Positions 15,578 through 25,781 of a stretch of DNA of 64,000 nt are shown one piece after another; positions within the stretch are counted from its first letter, which is position 1; each line of letters opens with the position of its first letter. Under the pieces are notes generated by a model that was not told the DNA's origin, searched no databases, and was given only the letters and a program-made list of their open reading frames with translations. Source of the DNA: Xiphias gladius. Lineage: Eukaryota; Chordata; Actinopteri; Istiophoriformes; Xiphiidae. The position numbers were made by a program, and so were the translations under genes. Location of the stretch: NCBI RefSeq assembly GCF_016859285.1, contig NC_053414.1:27672261-27736260 (forward strand), read 5' to 3'.

Positions 15578-17540
15578 ACAGACACACACATGCCCACAAA
15601 CACAGTACAGACTAGCCAAAATAGCGATAACCATAATAACCATAGCGAAAATCTCCCATAAATCTGTTCATTCATCCATTTTCATAGTGCCCGGACTGTC
15701 CTAAGGAATCTGAAGCTAAGGTCATCCATCAGTTCGGTGTGACATCATCACAGCCTTCCCCTCCCATCTCCACCAATGAGACTTTCACCAGTGAGTGCCA
15801 AACACCCCCACCCAACCCCCGCCACCCCCATCAATCGCACATACAACCATTTCAGCATACTTTAAGTGAACAATTTTTGCAGAATATTATTTGTTTTGGG
15901 AGAAAGAAAACTACGAATACCTTTGGAAGTATCCAGTGTGTTAAAGGAAGAAAGAAAGAAAGAAAGAAAGACAGTGTGCATCGCTTACACTGCACATCCT
16001 ATAAGAGACCTGAGCTATAAAAAGGCAATAATTAATTGAACAGATTACGCTACAATGACAGAGTAACTGGCCTCACAATTTGTAATATAGATCATAAATT
16101 CAACCCTCTAACTGTACTTGAGATATCACGTGCACCTCTTATTTCAGATGAATGCCTTTATGCAGAGAAGGTGGAGATGTCAGAGATCAATTACAGGGTA
16201 GTTTCCTGACTGTGCGGCTAGCACAAAGCCATTGGGACGGTGGTATAGTCACTAATCAAACATGCTTTACTGCGCTATAGGCTCCTGAGGTTTTAGAAGA
16301 CCTTGGGCTTAAACTAGAAGAGAAATATAAAAAGAGTGAATGATCAAGGGGGCTCAGTATATTTAATTTATGATATATTTATAATTTACATAGGCACTAT
16401 ATTTTTACTGTATAGTGTAATGACCATTGGGAAATGAATAAATGGAATTCCAATGAAAAAAGCTAGAGCAGTCTTCTGATCTGACGCTACGGGCAGGGCT
16501 TTGTTCTGCAGAGAGCTCTCATGTCCTTACACTAAACATGACGCTACAAGGCAGCAGCAGGTTAGCTTAACTTAGCATCAAGACGGGACACAGGGGGAAA
16601 CAGGAGAATGCGCTGCTGTCTGGGAACCCCATGGTGACGAGAAGACTCCAGAAAGTCACTGAAATGGTCCGCACAAAAGGCCACATCTCATTTATACACT
16701 GATTTCTAATGCTACATAATTGGACGCACTAGCATCAGAAGAGCGGAGACGACAGAGAGTTAAGAGAAGAAACTTATGTAGAGCATGCAGGAGTGACAGA
16801 GTACCGTTTCTGTTGATTCCCACTGGGTCCCATTTCTCACACCTGCCTGAACGCTACAGACAGTACGAGGCATACAACGGATTGCGTCCACGTTCCCTAA
16901 AGGAGACACCTCCAGTGGTAAAAAACAAGCCATAGAATGAATGCTCCTTTAGGAATACGGTATATATAGGATCTAGTTTGCATTTACAGCCTTTTCCCTT
17001 TGTTGATGGTGGCATCTAACTTTTGCCCCATGATAGAATTACTCCTTCCTAAAGAAAACTGTTATCAGTGGTTTGCTAGTGAAAAGAGAAAGCTGGACAA
17101 GATGAGAAGAGCAGGGAAGGAATTACTGCCCTGCCTCTGTGGCTCGACCGGACGTTCACAAATTTTTCCCAAAAGTGACGACCAGCAAAACTGGTTTGTG
17201 TGTGTTCGCTGCATGTTCCGCCTGTGCAGGTGTGCTAACGTTCGTTTAATCAAGTGCCGGCCGGACCGCGGCGCAGATGCAGATGCTGATGCAGATGAAA
17301 CAAAATCAGCAGCAGATAGGGAAATGAAAAACCGATGAGCCTTCGTGATTTGTAATACAATTTACCGCTGTAATCTCCCTGCCACTGTTCTCTCCCCTGC
17401 ACCCTCTAATCCAGGCCTGTATTATTCCTGCTGCTGATGTCACAGCCTCGCAGAACACGACGTGAATAAACTTATCCTGGCATCACCTTTGTTCAATGCC
17501 AACACACTCTGAAGCAATTCAACATCAACTATAAACTGTT

Positions 17541-17598
<58 letters not shown>

Positions 17599-17742
17599 TG
17601 TGTATGTGGCTGTCGCAGAAATTGTTACTGTTTAAAATCCCTTTAGTGCTATTTGATTTTAGTTTTCACCAATTTACTCAGTACACGTTAAGCTGCAGTG
17701 GATTTCCTTGGTTTCAACATACAAACCATTTAATCAGCTTTG

Positions 17743-17802
<60 letters not shown>

Positions 17803-18160
17803 CTTATTTATGTGTTTGAAAAGGGAAAAAGAGGCTAAATGGAGTGTCCCTGTTTTGTCACTGTGCATTTGCAAGTTTTTCGTATAATACATATTGAATG
17901 CTTGTTGTGGAGCATATGCTCAGGAGACTTTCAAAGCTTCTCCGCCAGCGAGAGCGAAAGGAGATTGGACACGAGATTGTGTATCAGATCTACTAAAAAG
18001 GTTATTAGGGTCAGTCAGATGAAAAACCAAATAATCCTGTAATAGAATCTCTGCTCAGGCGGATGAACATGGAACAAAAAATACTTCTCAGAAAAAAGGG
18101 AGGGAAGGAACCACTAAAAGCTGAAGCACTAAAATGTTTCCAGCATGTTTAGTCATTGGG

Positions 18161-18230
<70 letters not shown>

Positions 18231-21200
18231 TGTGTGTCTGTGTGTGTCTGTGTTTGTGTATGAAATACACAAGGTGAGATTCAAAGTGTGTGTGTAACCT
18301 GCCTGACTGGCTGTCCATTTTTTCTATACGCATGTCCTGTCCTCTCTCCGCACCATGGCAGGACAGAAATCTACGACCGGAGGAAATGGAAGGTACAGAG
18401 ATATCAGAAGCTTATTCCAAATCCTCACCCCGTCGTTGTTCCCCTGTCTTCTTCCTGAACAGCCTTCCTTTCCCGCCATCTGTTTTACTGTCAAAAAAAT
18501 GTGCTTTAATGTGTGTGGCGGAATTTAAAAAGACTTTCCTGGCTTGTCCTTCTCCTTGAATGTCAGCAGTGGGAAGCCAGAGATTTATTTTTTTTTCTTA
18601 CTTGAACCGTGTAAGATCAAAGTGAAGGATTATTTTTTTAAAGATAAAGATTATTCTTCACAATCTGAACACAGGCTCAGGTCTGGCTCACACCTTCACA
18701 CTCCATATTCACAGGAATGTAATTTGTGATTTGATTATGGAATAAATGGTCACCGTGATTTGTGATTTTTTTTTTTTTTTTTTGTCATTCTAACACAATA
18801 TATTTGATAAAATAAAGAATCACTTAAAAAAAACACCAGACACTGAATTGTTAGTTGTAATATTTTGGAGACAACAGTGGCTAAAACAAAGGGTACCTCT
18901 TTCAAATAAGGCACCCATTATATAGTAAAGGGCTGTTGTAACTGACGGTCTTATTAAAGGATAATAAATTGCTTACCAATGCTTTATAAATCATTTATAA
19001 GCCAGTAATGGGTTCAAATACAAAAGAACACTCCAACATTTTGTATGGCTCTCCTATAACAGTGTTGGACTCATGATTGACAGTTAAAAAAGCGAAGAAG
19101 ATTAAAAATCAATGCAGCAGAATGAGAGATATTGTGTTTTTTTATTCCATATATATATATATATATATATATATGATGTCGCCTCGAGCCAATAGCCTAG
19201 AGCACAAATGAGGAGGGGACTACAGAGGTCCATTGACTCTACACACACACACACACACATATATGTAAAGTATATATATTTATATAATACGGTATGTGCA
19301 TTTTCAGTAAGTGCATTAAAAAAACCAAAGTGGAAATGCCAAAAATTCAAAAAAGGTTTTATGCTTGGCTGAGGTGGAAAAGTTGCTGTACCCATAAGAA
19401 CAGAATACAACAAAGTTCCACTGAAACTGAAGGCTTCGGACATAGATCCCGACAGACACGAGACGTGACTTAAACGTCCACTGAAGCTTCCAAATCACTG
19501 AAAAGGTTCCGAATAGCAGCTAAGTATCGTGAAGCCAATGCCCGAAACGAATTCTGATGCCATACTTCCATCGTGCCCTCTACATTGTTTCCCACCGTTT
19601 CAAGTGTGCGCCCTCCTCTTCAACGGCTCCTCTCCATGAACCGTCTCCCAACAGTTGCCCCATGGCGGGCGGTGCATGGGAACCGGCGCTGGCTTCATTT
19701 GCATTTTCTTTTGCAGGTTTTCTGGAAAATCGGTCAAAGAATTTACGCTACACTTGATTTTTTTTTTTTTTTTTAAATCAACCAAATAATAAAGCAGTTA
19801 GTTGCAACTCAAAGACAGCGTTACCGAATGCAGAAGCCGGTAACACTGTCCCCAAGGGAAGGTGCAAATATTAGTCTTTTAGACACTGAGCATTAGAAAG
19901 CCAACGGTTCACAGGCTTCAAGTGCCCGATTCAGAATTCCAGGGTGACATAATGGGCTCTACCTACGTGATATATTGGTGCATTGGTGACTCGCCCGCCT
20001 GCTCGGGGGGGGGCAGGTCGATTGCTCGCCGCAATCCTGTCCCGCAGGGTTTTCGGTCCCTTTATTCGGTGAAATCAACCTCCCTACAATCACGCAACCC
20101 CCTTGGTTCACGTTTTCCCTCCTCTTACCACTTCCGTTTTCCCGTTTTCAACCGTACGATCATGCGGACAACAAATGTATCCCGCCCGCCAGCCAGACAG
20201 AATAACGAATAATGAGAGATGCTTGTCAGTGCGCACACTGCAGCAGTGTCTCACGCGTCTTCCCCGCAGAGCTGCGTGAGGCCTTCAGGGAGTTTGACAA
20301 AGACAAGGACGGCTTCATCAGCTGCAAGGACCTCGGGGAGTGCATGAGGACCATGGGATACATGCCGACAGAGATGGAGCTGATCGAACTCAGCCAGCAG
20401 ATCTGTAAGTGCCGCAGGAACACGTTACATCGGCACTCACACACACAGAGAGAGAGAGAGAGGGAGATGTAAAACACATGTAAACATATAAAACCCACAG
20501 TAGGACACAGCAGATGGGGACCAGAATTACAGGTGTTCGTCGTGTCAGAGCTGGGACCGAGCTGTTGACACGGGCCCCCGAGCTCTCTGGTTGGCTCTGC
20601 CTCCACCTACTGTAGACTTAGAAAACTGCAGCGGGCCGCACGTCCAAAAGGTGAACGTGAAGTACTGTATTGTTGTTTTGTCAGAGGCCTCACACTGCTG
20701 ATGCTCCACGCACGACACCGTGGCGCTGGTCCCTGGGGGAGAAGACCGTGATTCACGGATCAACATCTGCACCGTAGAGGACCTGGAGTAGAGAGCAGAG
20801 GCTTTTAAATGCATTTTATGACATAAATATATTGAATTGGACACTAAAACAATGGTTAAAATATGCTTTTAGTGGATCTATTAAAAACTTGACCTTTTAA
20901 CACAAACAAAATGTTACCAGGTATCGTTGGTCTCACCAGTATATGCAATCAGCCATTTTTACTGTTTAAATGGAATTCAGTTTAAATTAGAAATGATTTC
21001 GGCATTAAAGTCACCAAGCAGCTTCCAGGAATGCAGATGTCAACAAGCTGTAGCAAGGACGTCCCCCATGTTAGTGCGATTGTAGAGCCTGGTAGTATTT
21101 TCCTGGCGCTGACGGTATTTCCATAATGCAGAACTCTTAGGGCTCTGTGTTGCACCAGTGCCCAAACTGAAACGACCCTAGGCACTGTGTGTTCCACAAA

Positions 21201-22025
21201 AGTGTCATGCATCGCTTCGGTTCTGGACTGACTGATGTGGTCGGAAAGGATCATTTCTCCTGTGCGCATGTACTTTTCTTGCGCTCTAGGTGGTGGCAGA
21301 GTGGACTTTGAGGACTTTGTGGAACTGATGGGTCCAAAGATGCTTGCTGAGACTGCAGACATGATTGGAGTCAAGGAGCTGAGGGACGCCTTCAAAGAGG
21401 TCTGCATTATTACAATATTACACAGTGCTTTTTTTTTTTTTTTTTTTGCCTCTGGGGGTCCTCTCAATAGCCTCCTTTTTCCTCAACTTTCACTTTAACT
21501 GCAATTCTTTTTCATCTTTTTTCACCCCATCCACTTTGTTTCCCAGTTTGACTCCGATGGCGATGGACAGATCAGCCTCGGGGAACTGAGAGAAGCCATG
21601 AAGAAGCTGATGGGGGAGCAGCTCAACCACAGAGAGATCGACGAGATCCTGCGAGATGTAGACCTCAATGGAGACGGACAGGTGGACTTTGAAGGTGATT
21701 ATTATTATAATACTTCTGGCAAGGAGGCTGAGAACCAAAAAGAGGGAATAAAGCAGAGGGACAGGGGAGAATTTCTGCAAAGAGAGGCACAAGAAAAGGC
21801 TTTGAGGTTGTAGAAGAGTAAATAATACCAATATAATGATTGATTATTTCAGGCATGCGAGAAGTTCCTTGGTAGAAAATGGAACTAATAGGTGGATGTT
21901 CAGGCAAAGCAAAGAAGCAAGAGGAGATTGTTGATTGTTGATTGATTGTTCTTTCCCCAACCAACAATAACAATATCTACGTATCGTTTCTTTCCACAGA
22001 GTTTGTGCGAATGATGTCGCGCTGA
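695..22025 (+). CDS. cabp2: Calcium-binding protein CaBP2-like (EF-hand), two alternative N-termini
   Basis: Gene-level entry. CaBPs are calmodulin-like proteins that modulate voltage-gated Ca2+ channels and other targets in photoreceptors, hair cells and neurons. Isoform 1 joins 14920-14967, 15309-15530, 18362-18392, 20270-20404, 21290-21399, 21547-21694 and 22000-22025 (239 aa). Isoform 2 replaces the first two exons with 695-754 and 1444-1626 (230 aa). All junctions are GT-AG with matching phases. EF1 loop (residues 110-121 of isoform 1), EF3 (184-195) and EF4 (221-232) have canonical acidic positions; EF2 is degenerate (GGRVDFEDF), as known for CaBPs. The C-terminus EEFVRMMSR is the family signature. 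The short EF2 linker (ICGGRVDF, without the NMNL-type insert of CaBP1) and the [14 protein letters not shown] segment favour CaBP2 over CaBP1/4/5. Assignment to the family is secure; the exact paralogue is less so. Confidence 0.85.
1444..1626 (+). CDS. cabp2: cabp2-like isoform 2, second coding exon
   Basis: An open 61-codon exon between a pyrimidine-tract CAG acceptor and a GTAGGA donor, phase 0 at both ends. It encodes a basic, serine/proline-rich stretch ([18 protein letters not shown]...) that ends with [10 protein letters not shown]. The next in-phase exon begins DRNLRPEE. This resembles the CaBP4 junction, where a VFGK sequence meets DRELGPEE (family knowledge from memory). No EF-hand lies here; it is a targeting or regulatory N-terminus. 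Confidence 0.65.
1845..1882. repeat. Perfect 15-bp inverted repeat (hairpin)
   Basis: Arms 1845-1859 and 1868-1882 are exact reverse complements (TTAAATCAAGCAAGA) around an 8-base loop. The right arm ends where the MITE-like element at 1878 begins. Confidence 0.75.
1878..2169. mobile_element. MITE-like element with ~20-bp terminal inverted repeats
   Basis: The left end TTTAAAGGTGCCCTGTGGAG and the reverse complement of the right end (TTTAAAGGTACCCTGTGGAG) differ at one position. About 290 bp, no coding capacity. Both ends contain TTAA, so a TTAA-targeting (piggyBac-like) origin is possible, but this is a guess. Confidence 0.6.
8155..8500 (+). pseudogene. Degraded Tc1/mariner transposase fragment
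   Basis: Translation of the plus strand gives [14 protein letters not shown], a stop, then [16 protein letters not shown] and, after more stops, a C-terminal-like tail. These match the hallmark [11 protein letters not shown] and [11 protein letters not shown] motifs of Tc1-like DDE transposases around the second and third catalytic acidic residues. A start-like [12 protein letters not shown] lies immediately upstream, so most of the N-terminal half appears deleted. Several in-frame stops show it is dead. Confidence 0.75.
9590..9950 (+). repeat. Dispersed repeat, family R1, copy 1
   Basis: Contains the segment AACAATGAGCTCACAGATGC and flanking AAAACAGTAAAGTT, both also found in the copy near 46.1-46.35 kb; diverged relatives lie near 10.2 and 43.1 kb. 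Non-coding. Boundaries are approximate. Confidence 0.55.
12541..12661. mobile_element. Tc1-like terminal repeat remnant
   Basis: Contains GGGGTCCAAGTCTGAGACCA, closely matching GGGGTCCAAAAGTCCGAAAC at 41386, followed by a stretch ending GTAAGGTGTTGGGCCACC. From general knowledge these sequences occur in common teleost Tc1-like elements. A long TG microsatellite follows directly. Confidence 0.45.
12662..12725. repeat. (GT)n microsatellite
   Basis: Uninterrupted GT dinucleotides, about 32 units. Confidence 0.95.
12812..13270. repeat. Probable interspersed repeat
   Basis: The stretch with TAATCAGGTAATCTCATTGA and TTTTTTCAAGAGGGACCTG looks like a widely dispersed teleost element known to me in general form. 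No second copy was identified in this window, so support is weak. Confidence 0.3.
14205..14262. repeat. CT-rich / (TC)n tract
   Basis: Low-complexity pyrimidine tract about 0.7 kb before the alternative first exon of the cabp2-like gene. GA-rich tracts follow at 14434-14470 and 14880-14912. Confidence 0.8.
14920..14967 (+). CDS. cabp2: cabp2-like isoform 1, first coding exon
   Basis: Encodes [16 protein letters not shown] and ends at a GTAAGG donor, phase 0. The MGN start followed by basic residues is the N-myristoylation and membrane-targeting start seen in CaBP1/CaBP2. It lies about 13 kb downstream of the isoform 2 start, so an independent promoter is likely; the purine-rich tract just upstream may belong to its leader. 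Confidence 0.75.
15309..15530 (+). CDS. cabp2: cabp2-like isoform 1, second coding exon ([11 protein letters not shown] exon)
   Basis: A 74-codon exon, phase 0 at both ends, between an AAG acceptor with a good pyrimidine tract and a GTATGT donor. It contains an acidic stretch ([17 protein letters not shown]) and the motif [20 protein letters not shown], equivalent to the GPACIFLR segment shared by long CaBP1, CaBP2 and CaBP5. A CA repeat starts 13 bases after the donor. Confidence 0.85.
15544..15590. repeat. (CA)n tract directly after a splice donor
   Basis: Begins 13 bases downstream of the exon at 15309-15530, slightly interrupted towards its end. Confidence 0.9.
16440..16640. repeat. Dispersed repeat, family R2 (GTTAGCTTAGCTTAGC type)
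   Basis: Contains GCAGCAGCAGGTTAGCTTAA followed by a GACGGGACACAGGGGGAAAC segment. Related copies lie near 34.05, 35.7, 37.37 and 58.5 kb. It sits in an intron of the cabp2-like gene. Boundaries are approximate. Confidence 0.5.
17545..17608. repeat. (TG)n microsatellite
   Basis: Dinucleotide run with a few TA interruptions at its 3' end. Confidence 0.95.
17744..17801. repeat. (GT)n microsatellite
   Basis: Second GT run in the same intron, about 29 units. Confidence 0.95.
18163..18258. repeat. (TG)n tract about 100 bases before a splice acceptor
   Basis: A long TG run ending in TG/TC-interrupted units, roughly 100 bases upstream of the 31-nt exon at 18362 where the two N-terminal cassettes converge. 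Confidence 0.95.
18362..18392 (+). CDS. cabp2: cabp2-like, shared 31-nt exon ([10 protein letters not shown])
   Basis: A tiny exon between CAG and GTACAG, entering in phase 0 and leaving in phase 1. It encodes [10 protein letters not shown] plus one base. The next exon supplies AG to make EELREAF. The same short exon encodes the DRxLRPEEIEE linker in mammalian CaBPs. It is the first exon common to both isoforms. Confidence 0.85.
19149..19174. repeat. (AT)n microsatellite
   Basis: Simple AT run; a CA tract at 19242-19258 follows. Confidence 0.9.
20270..20404 (+). CDS. cabp2: cabp2-like, EF-hand 1 exon
   Basis: Encodes the EF1 helix-loop-helix with loop [12 protein letters not shown], then [21 protein letters not shown], an almost invariant CaBP stretch. 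The loop ends in Asp rather than Glu, as in CaBP1. The donor is T|GTAAGT, phase 1. Confidence 0.93.
21290..21399 (+). CDS. cabp2: cabp2-like, inactive EF-hand 2 exon
   Basis: Encodes [18 protein letters not shown], then [20 protein letters not shown]2 lacks the normal calcium loop, a family trait. The acceptor is CTAG; the donor is GAG|GTCTGC, a weak site. A short extra exon between 20404 and 21290 cannot be excluded, but joining the two gives ICGGRVDF, like CaBP2. Confidence 0.9.
21547..21694 (+). CDS. cabp2: cabp2-like, EF-hand 3 and most of EF-hand 4
   Basis: Loops [12 protein letters not shown] (EF3) and [11 protein letters not shown] (EF4, completed in the next exon) are both canonical Ca2+ sites. 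The exon starts in phase 0 and ends in phase 1 at GTGATT. Confidence 0.93.
22000..22025 (+). CDS. cabp2: cabp2-like, last coding exon
   Basis: Completes EF4 and ends EFVRMMSR followed by TGA (22023-22025), the standard CaBP C-terminus. The acceptor TTTCCACAG is strong. Confidence 0.92.
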
Positions 22026-22819
22026 CTCTTCACCAAACCTCACTCTGCTGCACTAAACTCAGCACGGACCAGACTGCAAACGGCTGAGGCTTTTGTAATT
22101 CTTTTTGATGTACAAAGACTTCTTGTTGTCTGCGTTTTTTTCACTTACCCCCATCATCCTTTGAATTTACAGCAAGAGAATCCCTTCCGTGTGTTACCGT
22201 TGTATGAATGTAATATGTATTTAACATGTAATGAGTGAGTATAGAGTGATGACTCAGCAAGGAGATGGTTTAACCAAAACTGTCGTCTCTTTAGAAGCTG
22301 ATTTAAATTTTAATATATTTGAACTGAGAATCACACACCAGCAACTCAGTATCTATATATAAACAAAATCTTGTATAACGTACATTACATAAGTCACTTA
22401 ATGTGTCAGTTCACTCAAATTAGAAAAAAACATTTTCTCACATATCCCAAGTTGCTCTTAGTTAGGCCCTACCCTAATCCTAGCTTGGGGTTTAGTTGCC
22501 GTGTCTGAGATTTCTGCCACAACCTCTGGAGAAAAAATGGAATTTGGCTTGTTGTGTTCACAGCATAGCATAGAAAAAAGACATATGTTTAAAATCCCAG
22601 TCAAATAAAACCAAAATAATCTGAATTTTATTTTATTATTTTTATTTATTTATTTACTTATTTATTTATTGGTTATTTGGGTGAACTGGTACTTTAATAT
22701 GCAGTTTACTACACTACCTGACTTCAATCTGAAGTAAGATGTAAATACAAGTATTTATTATCAGATGTCCATAATACCACATCTAAAATCTTCCATTCAA
22801 ACGTTGGACACACATTCCA

Positions 22820-22867
<48 letters not shown>

Positions 22868-23190
22868 CACATCAATTACTTTTAGTATTATCTTCAGCAT
22901 TGCACTTCTGATAATTCAGCCAATGCAGACAAACCAAATTCTCGCAGATACTTTTTGATAACGATTTGATAACACCAATAGGACGATTTCTGATGTCTCC
23001 TACATATCTGTACACGTCAAGTTTATGTCCATACCTCTGGTTCCCTATAATTAGTTGACAGACTGTCTTAAAGTGCGTGTTTATTATATGCAAAAATATA
23101 TACATTAAATGTTTTATTTGTACAGTGTTCTACGGGTCAGATCTTTTGAAAATGCATTGTAAATAAAAAAGACGAATAACAAACAAACTA
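22026..23190. other. 3' UTR of cabp2-like gene and convergent intergenic space
   Basis: No coding exon seen. An AATAAA at 22604-22609 is a plausible plus-strand polyadenylation signal. A TG/TA microsatellite lies at 22820-22864. The next gene is transcribed towards this region. Confidence 0.6.
22820..22864. repeat. (TG)n(TA)n microsatellite
   Basis: Compound dinucleotide run. Confidence 0.9.
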
Positions 23191-23193
23191 GTT

Positions 23194-23221
23194 TTTATTC
23201 ACCAGATACCCTTTCTTTATT
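23194..23221 (-). terminator. Candidate polyadenylation signals of the B-box/FN3/GTPase gene
   Basis: TTTATT on the plus strand (AATAAA on the minus strand) at 23216-23221 and 23194-23199, about 100-130 bases after the stop codon. Confidence 0.45.
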
Positions 23222-23322
23222 TCTTCTTTTCACATTAACTACTTCTAGGAAAATTACTATGCTTCCCTTTCTCCCGTGTTTGCATCAGTTTCATGTATTT
23301 TTCTCACATAAAGCTTCATCAC

Positions 23323-25781
23323 TCATATAGCCTTCCAGAGGTTTTCTACCCTCCTGACAAAATGTGTCAGATCACCTCTTTCTTTGCACTTTGAGAGGTC
23401 CCCTATCACTCGCTTTTTCAAAGCATGCACAGTCTCACTGTAGTCAACACTGAAAGGAGCCATCGGTGGAGTCCCATGCCAAACTGGAGGAATGTACCAG
23501 CTGCAAGTGTCTGGTCCAAAATCCATCACATCTGAGATCTTAGTGATGTTGGCCTTCTTCATCCCAGCGTCCTTCCAGATCATTTCATTTAACTTTTCCA
23601 CCAACTGTTTATGTCTCTTCTTCCTCCCTACAACAGGCATGTCAGACATGTTAGCATGTACAAAATAACACAGTGGCTTCTTTTCCACATCCTTCAACCT
23701 TGTGAAAGCATGAAGCACCATCTCTAAGATGGAGTTGTCCCTGGAAACACTGACGATTGTGGCGTCACTGAGCGCCACAGCAAAGCTCGCTACTTCCTTG
23801 TCACGTTCATGGCTGTAATCGCCTTGAACCATCTGATGTGGTTTCAGTCCCTCTGTGTCGATGATCATGATGCAGTCACAGCCCAATTCCTTCCTCACAT
23901 CATTGTTGACACTGATCAGCTGGATGAACGCCCCTCTGGTGCATGTTCCTTTGCTGACGGCAAACCTGACTCCAAACATGGTGTTGAGCAGAGTCGATTT
24001 TCCTGAGTTTTCAGCTCCAATGATTGTAATGACCTTGAGTTTACTGTTGGAATGCAGGATGTAGTGAAGCTCAGTAAGCACATCAGTGGTCCACTTCATC
24101 GGGATGTTTGCTGCATCTCCATCAACAAGCTCAAGAGGGAAACCATCCAGCAGCATCTGAGCATACAGTGCAGGGAGTTGTTCCATGGTTTTTCTTTGAC
24201 TGCTGTATTGTGGCAGGTGACTCGCACAATCATACAGCTGCCCACACTCTCGAAAAAAGTGATCCAGGCGTAAAGAACAAACAGAAATTTGCCTATCAAT
24301 CTCCACAATTTTTTCAGTTTCTTGGGGAGATTTCTGGAGTAGCACTTTGTATCGATCCTGCAGAGATGACAGCTGATCCCGGGACAGATTTTCCAGTTCT
24401 ATTTCAAGCCATTTGAGGAAGTAGTAGCGCTGCACTTCTGAGGTGACTACCCCGTGAAGAAAGCTTGACATTGCAGCTGACACCTCAAATCGTTGCTGCT
24501 TGCTTTTAAGCTCTTTTTCTTTCGCTTTCAAAGACTTGCGGTACTCTTCAGAGTTCACGTTGTCAGCTTTGCGCATTCTCCAGGACTCTGTTTCCAGCCA
24601 CGAAAGTGCTTTCCAGATGTTTCCCTGGTAAGGCAGTTGTTTGTCTTTGAATTCAGAGGTGTTAGTAAGGTGTTTGGTGATTTTGTCCACATTCTTCCAA
24701 GCACTCTGGCATTCTTCACTATCCTCATCAACCAGGATCCCACACCGGCGAGCTCTTTCACCCTGATTTGCCACCGGCACTTTGTTTTCACAGTTTTCTA
24801 GCATCTTAGAGATTGATTCCTGGAGGGCTTTTATCAGCTCCTCGTCAGTCTTTTTCTTCTTGCTTACATTTGTTACCTTTAAACGTGGTTCCTTCGTCAT
24901 CTTTTTGAGTGTAAAGGTTTTCCCCAGTGCGCTGCTAATCAAAATGACATTTGCCTTTACGTCTTTTCCCTCTAGACGCTTGAAGAATTCAGTTTCTGAT
25001 TCATCACAGAAGATGTAAACAGCTGCAGATGTCTGACAGAGGAATGAAAATTGTTCATCAAACACCCTGATGTCTCCTCTGAGGTTCGCAACAGCCAGTG
25101 GCTCAGTGAACTTGTCAATGCTCCTGTTCCCACATGGGAGATACCAGCTGACTTCGACCAGCCCGTCTGAAATCCTCCTGGGGATATCACCACACACCAT
25201 GTTACGATGATAAAATGTGTCATGGTACTCCTGAGTGTTACTAAGCAGTTTGTTCAACATCAGAGACTTGGAAAAGACTGTCCTCCCCAGCCTGACGAAT
25301 GACACCAGAGGGATGTCGGAGTGCACAAGTCTTTCTTCACAGTTTGACTTTCTGAATGCCTGCTGGGAGGGTCTGAAGGCTCTGACAATTTCGCGCATGC
25401 ACCACAGCATCATTGTGATTTCCCTTGTTTCACTGTTGTGCAGCAAGAGAGGGATGGCAAACTGGCAGAGTGCCATTTTCAGAACTATAGCCTGCTGAAG
25501 AAAGCCATCTGAACAGAGAAACAATGCAGTTATCAGGTCCAGGGGATTGATGGGATTGCTCTTTTCTGTGTCCACACTGCAGGACACACATCTGACACTT
25601 CTAGCATTTGCATTCAACATCATGAGTTTCTTCAAAAAGGCCTCAGGGAGTGACTTGGCAGTTTCTGGTTCGTTCTCTGATGTATCAATCTTATTAATCT
25701 CTAGGACAGTGCTAAGTGTGAGCTTGTTGTCATAGTGGTCTTCGAGTCCGATCTTTGACAGCACCTCCCTGAGACACGGCT
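23323..25781 (-). CDS. Large-GTPase exon (URGCP/VLIG-like core and G domain)
   Basis: A single long open exon of 2,459 nt, entered in phase 1 from the second FN3 exon (ATIHT|E PCLREVL). The N-terminal part has VLIG/URGCP landmarks: LSKIGLEDHYDNKLTLSTVL, AFLKKLMMLNANARSVRC, DLITALFLCSDGFLQQAI and SFVRLGRTVFSKSLMLNKLL. The G domain has P-loop GAENSGKSTLLNTMFG (codons from 24018), a CTRGAF switch-like region, DTEGL (from 23859) and YFVHANMSD as the likely base-recognition strand. It ends RRVENLWKAI and stop, exactly where VLIG proteins continue into a long helical C-terminus. A truncated or compact family member; no frameshift or internal stop is seen. Confidence 0.92.

Noticed and set aside
16720-17338. 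Two adjacent plus-strand open frames rich in Cys and Arg
   Set aside because: They resemble no family, sit in a CaBP intron beside a dispersed repeat and end in a GCAGAT-type simple repeat; composition alone explains them.
17544-17819. Cys-Val and Thr-His repeat proteins from TG/CA tracts (also at 12.6, 15.5 and 18.2 kb)
   Set aside because: Translations of dinucleotide microsatellites, not genes.
19960-20130. GC-rich segment that looked like a tRNA or SINE head
   Set aside because: No clear A and B boxes or cloverleaf could be drawn; no second copy in the window.
20226-20606. Minus-strand frames opposite CaBP exons
   Set aside because: Shadows of the EF-hand exons on the other strand.
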